Positions 1 through 8,575 of a DNA stretch of 64,000 nt are shown here, one piece after another. The notes under the pieces are model-generated. The model was not told the origin of the DNA and did not search any database. It was given only the letters and a program-made list of their open reading frames with translations. The translations under genes and the position numbers were made by a program. The stretch is from JARYLZ01 sp964388275 (GTDB taxonomy: Bacteria; Bacteroidota; Ignavibacteria; SZUA-365), in the NCBI GenBank assembly GCA_964388275.1, contig CAYLZD010000005.1, positions 118,683-182,682 on the forward strand, given 5' to 3'. Within the stretch, counting starts at the first letter, position 1; each line of letters starts with the position of its first letter.

Positions 1-592
1 CGAACTCGCCTTTTTCCACATATCGCACCAGCACGGTTCCCGTGACGGGGGATACGATTCGCGCGTCCAGCAGCTGCCGATCCAGTATGCGGATTCCCGC
101 CTCGATCTGTTTCTTTCTCGACGCGAGCGCATTCAGGGAATTTCTCGAAGCTCGCAGTTGATCGTCCGCCGCGTCGAGCTGGGCTCGCAAATCGTCCACC
201 GACTGCCTGGTGACGGCTTTGGAGTCGAGCAGGGCGTTGAACCGCTCATGGCGGGTTTTCAGATTGTCGCGTCCGGTTGTGGCTGCCGCGAGTTGGGCCC
301 GCGCCGCCTCCAACTGATGAGTGATTTCCTCCAGAGAAGCCCGGCTCTGCTCGAGCTGATAGCTCGATTTTTCCGAGTCTACGCGGAGCAGCACGGCGCC
401 GGAGTCCACCGGATCGCCTTCGTCGAAATTCAGTTCGAGTATGGTTCCCGCCGACTGAGCGCTGATGCGCACCGTGACGGCGTCCATTGCGCCCGTAAAA
501 ACCATGTCGTCGGACTTCTGATCGCCGCAGGAGGCGGCCAGAAGAGCGGGCGCCAGGGCGCAGAACAACTTGAGTGCCGTGATTCTGTTCAT
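1..592 (-). CDS. HlyD-family membrane fusion protein (efflux adaptor lipoprotein), C-terminus cut by window edge
   Basis: Reads from an ATG at 592 leftward and leaves the window still open, so about 197 residues are visible. The N-terminus is a signal peptide ending in a lipobox (LLAASC), predicting a periplasmic lipoprotein. It is followed by a biotinyl-lipoyl-like half (TILELNFDEGDPVDSGAVLLRVD), a long heptad-rich coiled-coil hairpin (about residues 65-165) and the return lipoyl strand (DARIVSPVTGTVLVRYV). This is the order of periplasmic adaptors that bridge an inner-membrane pump and TolC. It lies 50 bp downstream of a TolC-family gene and a tetR gene on the same strand, so the pump subunits (ABC-2 or RND) are expected beyond the left edge. 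The lipobox favours an ABC (YbhG-like) or RND adaptor; the pump type cannot be settled here. Confidence 0.85.
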   Translation of the reverse strand, partial: MNRITALKLFCALAPALLAASCGDQKSDDMVFTGAMDAVTVRISAQSAGTILELNFDEGDPVDSGAVLLRVDSEKSSYQLEQSRASLEEITHQLEAARAQLAAATTGRDNLKTRHERFNALLDSKAVTRQSVDDLRAQLDAADDQLRASRNSLNALASRKKQIEAGIRILDRQLLDARIVSPVTGTVLVRYVEKGEF

Positions 593-642
593 GTCGTATG
601 GCGATTGTGCGTTAATCAGTGGAACGATGCGGCTTGGAGGCG

Positions 643-1959
643 CTACCACTCGCGGCCGATTTCGGCGCCGAGATCGGCGCGGGTTATGAGATACTCGCAG
701 GTCGTTTTTTCGCGGCGCAGCATGGCCGAAGTGAGCGCGGTCTCCGCGTCGATGGTTTCGGTGACCGTCGCCAGGCCTTGACGCAAGCGCGCCTGCGCCA
801 GCTCCGACCTGCTCGATTCCTGCTCCACCTGGGCTTCGATAAGCAGCAGGGCTTCCCTTTTGTGCCTGAGGTCGTTGAGCAGCGACTCTATCCGCGTCCT
901 CACTGCGGCGCGGAGTCCGGCGCTTTCGAGTTCCGCCTTGCGCGCTTCCAGTTCATGCTTCTCGATGTTTCTCTTGTCCGAATTCCACGCCCAGATGTTC
1001 CAATCGAGTCGTATTCCCGCCGTGTAGTAGTCCATCCAGTCGTTCCTGATCTGGTCGACTCCTGGTTTCCCGTAACGGAACGAGGCCGAGGCGGCGATGG
1101 ACGGATACAGCGCCGAACGGGCGGATGAGGCTTGCAGTTCCGCGATCGCGCGGACGGAAGCCAAGTTGCGCAATTCGTAGCGGCGTTCGAACGCCTCGCC
1201 GCTGAGGACCTCGGCGGCATTCTGCGGAATATCTTCCAACGCGTCCGTGGGAGGGAGCGTCTCGTTCACATCGAACTGTCTCGATATTCCGGTTATCTGC
1301 CGCAGCGCGGCGATTGCATTTCGATAGGCATTCACGGCGGCGGATCCATCCACCTTCAATTGCATGATGCGAGTCGACAGCACGAGCGTGTCGTACGCTA
1401 TGCTTTGCCCGTGTTCAAGCAGACTCCTTCTGTCCGCCAGCAGGTTTTCGAGCAGCCGGCTCTGCGCCTCCACGATCCTCGTGTTGGCGCGGGCCAGTTG
1501 CGCGCTTCGATAAAGCCGGAGAACGGCTATGCGGACGTTCAGCGCCGCTCCCTCGACGTTTCTCTCGGCGATATGAACTTTCTCCATCATGCTTTCCTCG
1601 GCGCGCTTCAAGCGGAATCCGTAGAACAGCGGAGCGCTGATATTCAAGGCCGCCTCATAGATGTTGCCGTCTCCGAAGGAGATCGTTTTCAGCGGAAGGG
1701 GAATGCCGGGCAGGGCGAGATCGATGCTGCCGTATTCGCTGATGTGCGTGTATTGCGCGCTTAAGTCCACGCGCGGCAGGCGCGCGGCGCTCGAAATCGC
1801 TGCGGCATGTTTCGCTTGTTCGAGCGACAGGCGTTCGATCCGCACGCGTTCGAAATTTCTTTCCGCGAGATTCTGAAGTTCCTCGCAGGTGACGACGGCG
1901 TTCTGTGCCAGCAGCATCGGCGCAAGAAAGAGCGCCGGCAGTATTATCTTCAACATCAT
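643..1959 (-). CDS. TolC-family outer-membrane efflux channel
   Basis: 438 residues with a cleavable signal peptide (MMLKIILPALFLAPMLLAQ) followed by two long alpha-helical outer-membrane efflux protein repeats, the usual OEP length. Landmarks are the LPRVDLSAQYTH strand near residue 60, the second-repeat LYPSIAASASFRYG strand near residue 285 and the C-terminal heptads ending in LARARLRQGLATVTETIDAE, typical of the TolC/NodT fold. The start overlaps the end of the upstream tetR gene by ATGA (1956-1959), and the HlyD-family adaptor follows, so regulator, channel and adaptor form one operon. It should form the outer-membrane exit duct of a tripartite pump. The substrate is unknown. Confidence 0.9.
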   Translation of the reverse strand: MMLKIILPALFLAPMLLAQNAVVTCEELQNLAERNFERVRIERLSLEQAKHAAAISSAARLPRVDLSAQYTHISEYGSIDLALPGIPLPLKTISFGDGNIYEAALNISAPLFYGFRLKRAEESMMEKVHIAERNVEGAALNVRIAVLRLYRSAQLARANTRIVEAQSRLLENLLADRRSLLEHGQSIAYDTLVLSTRIMQLKVDGSAAVNAYRNAIAALRQITGISRQFDVNETLPPTDALEDIPQNAAEVLSGEAFERRYELRNLASVRAIAELQASSARSALYPSIAASASFRYGKPGVDQIRNDWMDYYTAGIRLDWNIWAWNSDKRNIEKHELEARKAELESAGLRAAVRTRIESLLNDLRHKREALLLIEAQVEQESSRSELAQARLRQGLATVTETIDAETALTSAMLRREKTTCEYLITRADLGAEIGREW

Positions 1960-2606
1960 CGATTCGACTCCTCGCGTGGCAGCAGGCCATGCAACAGTAT
2001 ATCCGACAGATGCGCTTTTCTTTCCTCCAGAAAGCGGGCGGTGTCGCTGAAAACGCCCGGTTGCAGCACCGAAAAAATCGGCGTGGCGATAAAACTGTAC
2101 ACACAGGCGCCAATCAATGTTATCATGGTATGCACGGCCCCGGTATCGCGTATTTCGCCTCGCCCCTTCCCCTGTTCAAAAGCGTCGAGAAACACCGTCG
2201 GCGGGAACAGGAGTCCGGAACCGATCATTTCGCGGAGCATCGGGGACAGCACCGGCGCCCCCGCGGATATTTCATTGACCATGAAACGAATCAGCACGGG
2301 ATTGTGAAGCAATGCATCCATATAATTGTCGATGAAGGATCTCAACAGTGCCGGGAAATCATCGGCATCCTGTATCGCCTCGCCGAGATGGCGGAAATCC
2401 GTGTTCAGCATATAACGAAAAACTTCCGAATAAAGGCGGTCCTTGGATCGGAAGTAATAGTACACCAGGGCTTTGTTGGTTCCGGCTAAGTCCGCGATTT
2501 CCTGCATCCGGGCGCCTTTGCGCCCCTGCTCTCCGAATACCGTTATCGCGGCCTTGAAAATCCGTTCTTCGGTGTCGGAGTAAGCTGTTCGTGTTTTTTT
2601 ATCCAT
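1956..2606 (-). CDS. TetR/AcrR-family transcriptional repressor
   Basis: 216 residues. The N-terminal 60 residues are a TetR helix-turn-helix (ERIFKAAITVFGEQGRKGAR, then MQEIADLAGTNKALVYYYF with the classic YYYF recognition-helix end). The rest is an all-helical ligand/dimer domain of normal length with no recognisable effector signature. It is first in the operon with the TolC channel and the adaptor. A perfect 7-6-7 inverted repeat lies 4 bp upstream of the ATG, so it probably represses its own operon and is released by a pump substrate. The function as efflux repressor is inferred from family and position. Confidence 0.92.
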   Translation of the reverse strand: MDKKTRTAYSDTEERIFKAAITVFGEQGRKGARMQEIADLAGTNKALVYYYFRSKDRLYSEVFRYMLNTDFRHLGEAIQDADDFPALLRSFIDNYMDALLHNPVLIRFMVNEISAGAPVLSPMLREMIGSGLLFPPTVFLDAFEQGKGRGEIRDTGAVHTMITLIGACVYSFIATPIFSVLQPGVFSDTARFLEERKAHLSDILLHGLLPREESNR

Positions 2607-2609
2607 TCG

Positions 2610-2629
2610 GTTTAACTATATGGTTAAAC
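2610..2629. promoter_or_regulatory. Candidate TetR operator (7-6-7 palindrome)
   Basis: GTTTAAC-TATATG-GTTAAAC is a perfect 7-bp inverted repeat with a 6-bp spacer, sitting 4-23 bp upstream of the tetR start codon. Size, symmetry and position fit a TetR-family operator overlapping the promoter. The rest of the spacer up to the next gene end (2630-2789) is AT-richer and holds no other clear signal. Confidence 0.6.
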
Positions 2630-2789
2630 TTCTTGGTAAAATAATACTGACGATCTGAAATTGCAAGTTCTTTCGGACTTCGAGAGAAAACCAGCCGTCG
2701 CGCAGTTTCGGAATAATACGCGGAGCTTTAGAAGAACGCTGTAACTATTTGTTATTCAGCTGATTAGCGGATTCTTCCTGATGGCGATA

Positions 2790-3341
2790 TCACGGCCCGG
2801 TTTGGATCGAAGTCTGTGACGGAAAAACAGTCGTATGGCAGGTCAGGCAGAACTCGGCGGGTTTCAGATCGATATCCTCCACGTAGGTGGAAGGATTCAT
2901 GACGCAAGGCCCGCCTGAACAATGCCGCAATCCGAAGGTGTGTCCCAGTTCGTGCATTGCCTCCTTGAGCGAACGCTCTCTGAGCAGGGCGTGTGAATGC
3001 CGCAGGCCGTACAGGTCGTTTCGCAGTCTGAAGGATGAGAAGACGGCGGCACGATTGTTCAATTGCGCCTGCCCGAAGACATGGGTGAGCACGGGAATGA
3101 ACAGATCCCTGGATGTCACGCCGAGGATTTTTCCGTTCCCGGCGGGCGCGTGCCGGAGGATCAGCATCAACAGATGGCCTGAATGATACTGCCTGCGGGA
3201 TGCATCATAAGCTTCTTCGACAGGCACCGGAAGTTGGTCGACGGATACCGGCAGCCGGAAGGAGGCGCGCAGGGAATCTGCGAGTCTGGCGAGGGAAAGA
3301 TCCCTGTCCGGTAGAAGAGGAACGAGGTGTATGCCTTCCAA
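2790..3341 (-). CDS. amzA: Archaemetzincin-type zinc metalloprotease
   Basis: 183 residues. The C-terminal third carries the archaemetzincin signature: HELGHTFGLRH (zinc ligands and catalytic Glu), then CSGGPCVMN with the Met-turn and a CLTC pair 16 residues after that Met. These four cysteines are the second, structural zinc site that separates archaemetzincins from other metzincins. Length matches the family (about 180). There is no signal peptide, so it is probably cytoplasmic. The start is a TTG at 3341, 14 bp after the stop of the NtrC-type regulator gene, with only a weak GGA upstream; the frame is open further 5', so the start is uncertain. It is apparently co-transcribed with the two-component pair. 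The substrate is unknown. Confidence 0.88.
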   Translation of the reverse strand: MEGIHLVPLLPDRDLSLARLADSLRASFRLPVSVDQLPVPVEEAYDASRRQYHSGHLLMLILRHAPAGNGKILGVTSRDLFIPVLTHVFGQAQLNNRAAVFSSFRLRNDLYGLRHSHALLRERSLKEAMHELGHTFGLRHCSGGPCVMNPSTYVEDIDLKPAEFCLTCHTTVFPSQTSIQTGP

Positions 3342-3354
3342 GCCGGGATCCGTA

Positions 3355-4716
3355 TCAGGACGGCCTTTGCAGCCCGTACTTCTCGATTTTGTTGTACAAA
3401 GTGGCCCGGTCTATGCCGAGTCGTTCCGCCGATTTTGTGATGTTCCAGTTCAGTTCGTTCAATATGACTCTTATGTGCTCGCGCTCGATGTCGGCGAGAG
3501 TGCCGCCGGATGCGGCGGTCTCCCGGGCGGCCCTGAGCATGGGCAGATCCTCCGGCATCACGGCCGGTCCTTGTGCCACGACCATCGCGCGTTCAATCGC
3601 ATTCTCGAGTTCGCGCACATTGCCGGGCCATGCATGACTGCGCAGGGCGTTCATGGCGCTTTCCGATATGGGCTTCTCGGCCTTGTTCATGAGGGCCGAA
3701 TACTTCCGCACGAAATGCCGCGCGAGCAGCGGGATGTCGTCCTTCCTTTCGCGCAGAGGCGGAATGGTTATCGCGAACACGTTGATCCGATAATAAAGAT
3801 CCTCCCGGAAACGGCCTTCCTTTACATCCTGTTCCAGATCGGCGTTGGTCGCGCAGATCAGGCGGAAATCCACGGAAAGTGTGCGCTCGCCTCCAACCCG
3901 CTGGAACTGCCTGGTTTCGAGAATGCGCAACAGATCGATCTGTGTCTTCAGGGACAGAGTTCCGATTTCGTCGAGGAAGAGAGTACCGCCGTTGGCCATT
4001 TCGAATTTGCCCTTGCGGCGGTACTGCGCGCCGGTGAAGGAGCCCTTCTCGTGTCCGAACAACTCGCTTTCCAGCAGGTCCTGGTGCAATGCGCCGCAGT
4101 TCACGGGAATGATGGGGAAGTATCTTCTGCCGCTGTTCGCGTGAATCGCGCGCGCAATGAGCTCCTTGCCCGTGCCGCTCTCGCCTCGTATCAACACCGT
4201 TGAATTGGTCGGCGCCACTGTGCGGACCAAGTCGAACACCTCCAGCATCTTCTCGCTTTCACCGATGATGTCATCCACCGAGTGCAACTGCTCGACGGTC
4301 GATTTGAGTTGCGCGTTTTCCTTTTGAAGCCGCCGCTGCTGAGCGGCGTTGCGCACGACGGTGGACAATTCGTCGGGATCGATCGGCTTGGTGACGTAGT
4401 CGAAAGCGCCTGCTTTGAGAGCCCGGACGGCGGTGTCCACCGAGGCGAAAGCCGTTATGATGATGATCATGACGTCGGTGTCGAATTCCCTTATCCTCTC
4501 CTGCAGCGTGAGGCCGTCCATGCCCGGCATCTTGATGTCGAGCAGCACGACGTCCACCGCTGATTTCTGCATGGCGTCGAGAGCCGCCGCCGCGTGCTCG
4601 GCCGTGCTGACGGTGTAACCGTCCTCGATGAACCACTCCTCCAGTGATTGCCTCACGGATAGTTCGTCATCGACGATCAGAATGTGTGTCGAGAGCGTGT
4701 CGCTTACATCGTTCAT
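3355..4716 (-). CDS. Sigma-54-dependent response regulator (NtrC family)
   Basis: 453 residues in three domains: receiver (1-125, phosphoacceptor D60 in VVLLDIKMPGMDG, conserved K110), sigma-54 AAA+ domain (about 150-385, Walker A GESGTGKE at 178-185) and a C-terminal Fis-type helix-turn-helix (NITKSAERLGIDRATLYNKI). The sigma-54 contact loop reads GSFTGA (225-230) instead of the commonest GAFTGA, a tolerated variant. The start overlaps the upstream kinase gene by ATGA, so the two are translated together. A GG-N10-GC promoter with upstream inverted repeats lies at the head of the redox operon at 10206-10434, which makes that promoter its likely target. Confidence 0.95.
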   Translation of the reverse strand: MNDVSDTLSTHILIVDDELSVRQSLEEWFIEDGYTVSTAEHAAAALDAMQKSAVDVVLLDIKMPGMDGLTLQERIREFDTDVMIIIITAFASVDTAVRALKAGAFDYVTKPIDPDELSTVVRNAAQQRRLQKENAQLKSTVEQLHSVDDIIGESEKMLEVFDLVRTVAPTNSTVLIRGESGTGKELIARAIHANSGRRYFPIIPVNCGALHQDLLESELFGHEKGSFTGAQYRRKGKFEMANGGTLFLDEIGTLSLKTQIDLLRILETRQFQRVGGERTLSVDFRLICATNADLEQDVKEGRFREDLYYRINVFAITIPPLRERKDDIPLLARHFVRKYSALMNKAEKPISESAMNALRSHAWPGNVRELENAIERAMVVAQGPAVMPEDLPMLRAARETAASGGTLADIEREHIRVILNELNWNITKSAERLGIDRATLYNKIEKYGLQRPS

Positions 4717-6335
4717 GCGGTGTCCTCGTTTTCCGAGTCTTGTAATGGCGGCCCCTGCTCCGGGAGATGTATCGTGAAAACCGTCCCGTTTCCGGGCTTG
4801 CTGTCGACCTGTATGTCGCCGCCGTGCTGCTTGATGATGCCGTACACGATCGAGAGCCCTAGTCCGGTCCCGTAACCGGATTCCTTGGTCGTGAAGAACG
4901 GCTCGAAAATGCGCTGCAGGTCGGAGGGCAGAATGCCAATGCCGCTGTCTGCGACGCGTATCCGGGCGCCGTCGTCCGCCGCCTCGGTCTCTATTTTCAA
5001 CGAACCTCCGTCCGGCATGGCCTCGATGGCGTTGATTATCAGGGCGACAAGCACCTGCTGTATGTGCCCTTCGTCGCAGTGCACTACCATCTGATCGCTC
5101 GAGCGCCGATGCGTGACTTCAATTTCCTGAAGATTGATCTGATGCTGCACCAGGCGCAGTGAGCGCTCGATGATTTCATCGAGATCGCAGGCGTTGGCGC
5201 TGCGCGGCTGCGCTCTCGCGAAGAACAGCAGGTTCCTGACTATGTCGCCGCAGCGGCGGGCCTCGTCCGCGATCAACGTCAGATCCTTGTGGACTCTTTC
5301 GACGGTCGCGGGATCCTGCGATTTGTTGTCCAGACGCTTGCGCACCAGCTTGGCCAGAGTGAGGATTCCGGACAGCGGATTGTTCAGCTCATGCGCGATC
5401 ATCGAACTCAACTTCCCGAGGGAAGCCATCTTTTCCATGTGCACGACCTGTTCCCGCACGGACTGCAGTTCCGCCGTCTTTTGCTCGACTTTTTCCTCCA
5501 GTTTTTCCGACCAGTCCAGCAGTTCCCGGCGCGCCTCGTAAAGCTCCGAAGCCATTTCGTTGAAAGCTGTGGAGAGGGCGCCGATCTCGTCGTTGCGGTT
5601 CAGCACTATCCGGTGCCTTAGATTTCCCGATGCTATCTGGCCGATGCCGGCGATGAATTTTTTTACAGGGCTGTGCACGCCCACCAGCACGAAAACCGCG
5701 GAGATGAAGCCGACGGCGGCGAGCGTGATGACGGAAGTTATAATCAGTTGAAGCGTGTTTTTCTCGATATGAGCGTCTATCGCCTCGAGCGACATCTGAA
5801 CGTCCAGCACGCCCAGTATCGTCTGCGATTCGCTGTGCGCGTGGCAGTCGGCAGTCCAGCAGGATTTTTCATTCCTGATGGGATTGATGAAACCGAGCAC
5901 GCGGTGTCCGGATCGGGCCATGTAGACGCGGACGTACTGGTCCGACTGTGTGCGCGTGATGTCGGTCGATTCGCCGTGGCACATGACGCACGCGTCCGCG
6001 TTCATGTCCACCTGTGTGCCCGCTTCCCGGCCGAGAGTGGAGTAACGGATGGTGCCTCTTTTGTCGATGATGCGGATCCGTTCCACTCCGATCTCGGAAC
6101 CGAGGTCGTTTATGGTGCGCCAGAGGTTGCTCTGGTTGTTTTCCTCCATGCCCTGTCTGAGCGCTTTTTTCGCGAAACTGCTCGACCGTTCGGCGCTCAG
6201 TTGCACGGCGGCGATCAGACTCCGGCTCTGAGAATTTATGGTCAGATACGTGCTCGCGGCGAGAACGATCGTCAATGTCCCCACGATGGCCGCGACAATC
6301 TTGGCGCTGAGAGTATTAAGCAACGTCATTCTCAT
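4713..6335 (-). CDS. Membrane sensor histidine kinase with periplasmic c-type heme motifs
   Basis: 540 residues: transmembrane helix 1 (about 12-32), a periplasmic domain (about 33-195), helix 2 (about 196-220), HAMP (about 220-272), coiled coil, HisKA with phosphoacceptor H315 (MIAHELNNP) and an HATPase domain with DSGIGI and GTGLGLSIVYG boxes. The periplasmic part holds CVMCH (116-120), a standard CXXCH heme-c motif, and CWTADCH (159-165), a CX4CH variant of the type seen in some multiheme cytochromes. One or two covalent hemes would make it a redox or gas sensor. It overlaps the NtrC-type regulator gene by four bases and sits at the end of a redox operon, so it probably reports on respiratory state. 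Heme binding is inferred from motifs only. Confidence 0.93.
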   Translation of the reverse strand: MRMTLLNTLSAKIVAAIVGTLTIVLAASTYLTINSQSRSLIAAVQLSAERSSSFAKKALRQGMEENNQSNLWRTINDLGSEIGVERIRIIDKRGTIRYSTLGREAGTQVDMNADACVMCHGESTDITRTQSDQYVRVYMARSGHRVLGFINPIRNEKSCWTADCHAHSESQTILGVLDVQMSLEAIDAHIEKNTLQLIITSVITLAAVGFISAVFVLVGVHSPVKKFIAGIGQIASGNLRHRIVLNRNDEIGALSTAFNEMASELYEARRELLDWSEKLEEKVEQKTAELQSVREQVVHMEKMASLGKLSSMIAHELNNPLSGILTLAKLVRKRLDNKSQDPATVERVHKDLTLIADEARRCGDIVRNLLFFARAQPRSANACDLDEIIERSLRLVQHQINLQEIEVTHRRSSDQMVVHCDEGHIQQVLVALIINAIEAMPDGGSLKIETEAADDGARIRVADSGIGILPSDLQRIFEPFFTTKESGYGTGLGLSIVYGIIKQHGGDIQVDSKPGNGTVFTIHLPEQGPPLQDSENEDTA

Positions 6336-6498
6336 TGAGTCGGTGAACGGATCGCGCTTTTACAGGTCGAAGGAAACTAACAAAGTCCTTCCGCGGATGC
6401 AATCGGGCGCGACGGCTTACCGGCGCTTTCAGCCATGAGGCGGCGATCCGGCCCGTCCTTGACATCGGTTCGATTTCCGTCGTGGATTCGCGTTTCTT

Positions 6499-7302
6499 TT
6501 ATTCCGTGTCTCTTGGGCAGATCGCGCTCTTGACGAGGGAAGCCCAGGCGGCGCCGCCCAGGGCTTCCGGCAACGTGCCGACCGGGAGTCCTCCGTCGTT
6601 CATTAAGAGACCGACGCCGGTCATGGATGTCAAGCGTTTGCAGGCGCGGGACAACAACTGGTCTATCGCGTCCGACAGCACCGGATGCATTTCGGTGGGC
6701 GTAAGCAGCGACGCCGATTCCTCCTCGATCCTGTCGGGTATCACGGATGCCAACCAGCCGGAATTTTGACAGGAAGCCGGCAGGGATTTCGGATCGCGCG
6801 CAATGTATTCGTTTCTGCGGATCACGGAGCCCGTCACCGGGGAAGGCACGGGAAGCACGCCGCCGTCGAAATACACCCATGCGAAGGCCTCGCCCGCCTT
6901 CAGCGGCGCCGTCGCGGGCGCGAAGACTATGCTCGAGTCGGACGGCAGCAGCTTGGCGAAGAAATCGGAAAATCCTATGAAGCTCACTTCCGGATCCACC
7001 CAGCGAATCCACAGGTGGTTGCGCGAGTACATCAGATCGGACTGAATCTCGAAACTCGAGTAGGGACGCAGCAACCCGGCTGTCTCGGCGGCCGCTCCCG
7101 CCGGCAGCGGCCTTGCGACGGGGAGCTTGCGCGCCAAGCCGTACGCCGAACAGTGAGGGATGCGATCCTCCTTGCGCAGCACGTGATCGAGAGGACATCG
7201 TTCGCAATCGAATTCTCGATCGCAAAGCTTGTATGTCATGACGCCCGCGTCCATCCATACGCAGCGATGCGTTTTGAGGGAGATTTGATGGGTCGGTTTC
7301 AT
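6499..7302 (-). CDS. Glycine-cleavage H-like protein with N-terminal cysteine motif, no lipoyl lysine
   Basis: 267 residues. The N-terminus (14-51) has a cysteine cluster, C14-X12-C27-X5-C33-X2-C36 plus C51, in the pattern CVWMDAGVMTYKLCD..FDCERC. Residues about 90-175 resemble glycine-cleavage H protein (NHLWIRWVDPEVSFIGFSDF, then SPVTGSVIRRNE and NSGWL). At the place of the lipoylated lysine (ESVKA in H proteins) it reads VYFDG, with glycine 147. A good Shine-Dalgarno (GGAGGA) precedes the ATG, and the gene follows the HybB-like subunit by 58 bp. It is unlikely to act in glycine cleavage. The cysteines may bind a metal or Fe-S cluster; the role in the redox module is unknown. Confidence 0.8.
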   Translation of the reverse strand: MKPTHQISLKTHRCVWMDAGVMTYKLCDREFDCERCPLDHVLRKEDRIPHCSAYGLARKLPVARPLPAGAAAETAGLLRPYSSFEIQSDLMYSRNHLWIRWVDPEVSFIGFSDFFAKLLPSDSSIVFAPATAPLKAGEAFAWVYFDGGVLPVPSPVTGSVIRRNEYIARDPKSLPASCQNSGWLASVIPDRIEEESASLLTPTEMHPVLSDAIDQLLSRACKRLTSMTGVGLLMNDGGLPVGTLPEALGGAAWASLVKSAICPRDTE

Positions 7303-7360
7303 GATGTCCTCCCGTATGCCTGTGTTTGTTGGATCACGGGTTTGTAAGTCGTTCCGGATG

Positions 7361-8563
7361 TCAGGCGGTCTGCGCGGCGGTGTCGCCTTCCGGCTTGCCG
7401 AGGTCCACGATCGATTTGTCCGAGAGATGCACGACGTCTTCCTCGTGCCCCGCTTCGTGGTCGAAAATGTTGAGGTACTTGACGGCCAATCCGAAAGCCA
7501 CGAAGCCGAAGGTCACGACCGACACGGTTATGAGTATTTCACCGACGGACGGGAAGTACATGCGGCCGTAATACTGCTCGAGGGATGTGAGAGTGACGTT
7601 GAGCCGATTCGTCATGAATCCCAGAACGGCCGACATCGCGGCCAGCGACAATCCCAGCCGGGAGGATCCGAAACCGCGGATGTTGTAAATGACGATGGGC
7701 GCCACGATGAAGAGCCCGAATTCCACCATCAGCATTATGGATTCGAATGAGCCGTCGATCATCGCGAATTTGCCGCCCTTCACCATGTCGATCAGTCTCA
7801 TGACGGCGTAGACGATAAGCACGCCGATCATGATCCTGGCGAGTTCCTTCAGCAGGGGAGTTTCCAAGGTCTTGTTGAATGCGCGCGCGCTGAGGTAGGA
7901 TTCCACGATGGTCATGCCCAGACCCACGGCGACCGCGGATACGAAGAAGAAGACCGGCAGCATGGGGGAGTACCAGAACGGGTGCATCTTGTTCGGAATT
8001 ATCAGATACACCGTTCCGAGAGATGATTGATGGAGCATGGACAGAAGCACGCCGGCAACCACGAGAGGGATGGTGATCGCCTTCATGATTTTCATCAGCC
8101 GCGTCAAACGGAAGCGCTCGAGCACGACGGGGCTGAATTCGAGCGCAAGCACGGTGGTGTAGAGCATGACGCACCAGGCGACCTCGAACATCACCGAGTG
8201 ATGATTCCACATTATTATCGCATGCCAGATCGACCACGGACGGCCGAGGTCGAACATGAGGCCGACAATGACGAGCAGATAGCCGAGGAACGCGGTGAGC
8301 ACCGCGGGGCGGACTATCGGTTTGAATCGTTTCAGATTGAATATGTAGACGATTCCGCAGAGCGTGAAGCCGCCCGCGGCGAGTCCCACGCCCGTGATAA
8401 CGTCGAATCCGATCCACATGCCCCATGGAAACTCGTCCGACAGGTTGGTCGTGGCGCCGAGTCCGAACACGAAGCGCATTACGCCGGCTGCGAGTCCTCC
8501 GATCAGGAAAAGAGCCGCGATGATTTTCCAGAAAGATATTTTGAAGCGTCCAGCGGTAAGCAT
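7361..8563 (-). CDS. NrfD/HybB-family integral membrane quinone-interacting subunit
   Basis: 400 residues, almost entirely transmembrane (about ten hydrophobic helices). It starts with RFKISFWKIIAALFLIGGLAAGVMRFVFGLGATTNLSDEFPWGMWIGFDV, a stretch typical of HybB/Hmc-type NrfD proteins. These subunits exchange electrons between a periplasmic Fe-S protein and the quinone pool and may translocate protons. Its partner, the four-cluster ferredoxin gene, ends 13 bp upstream. The ATG is preceded by a strong AAGGAG. No catalytic molybdoenzyme, hydrogenase or multiheme cytochrome gene is adjacent, so the electron donor or acceptor is not evident. Confidence 0.9.
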   Translation of the reverse strand: MLTAGRFKISFWKIIAALFLIGGLAAGVMRFVFGLGATTNLSDEFPWGMWIGFDVITGVGLAAGGFTLCGIVYIFNLKRFKPIVRPAVLTAFLGYLLVIVGLMFDLGRPWSIWHAIIMWNHHSVMFEVAWCVMLYTTVLALEFSPVVLERFRLTRLMKIMKAITIPLVVAGVLLSMLHQSSLGTVYLIIPNKMHPFWYSPMLPVFFFVSAVAVGLGMTIVESYLSARAFNKTLETPLLKELARIMIGVLIVYAVMRLIDMVKGGKFAMIDGSFESIMLMVEFGLFIVAPIVIYNIRGFGSSRLGLSLAAMSAVLGFMTNRLNVTLTSLEQYYGRMYFPSVGEILITVSVVTFGFVAFGLAVKYLNIFDHEAGHEEDVVHLSDKSIVDLGKPEGDTAAQTA

Positions 8564-8575
8564 TTTGAAGTCTCC

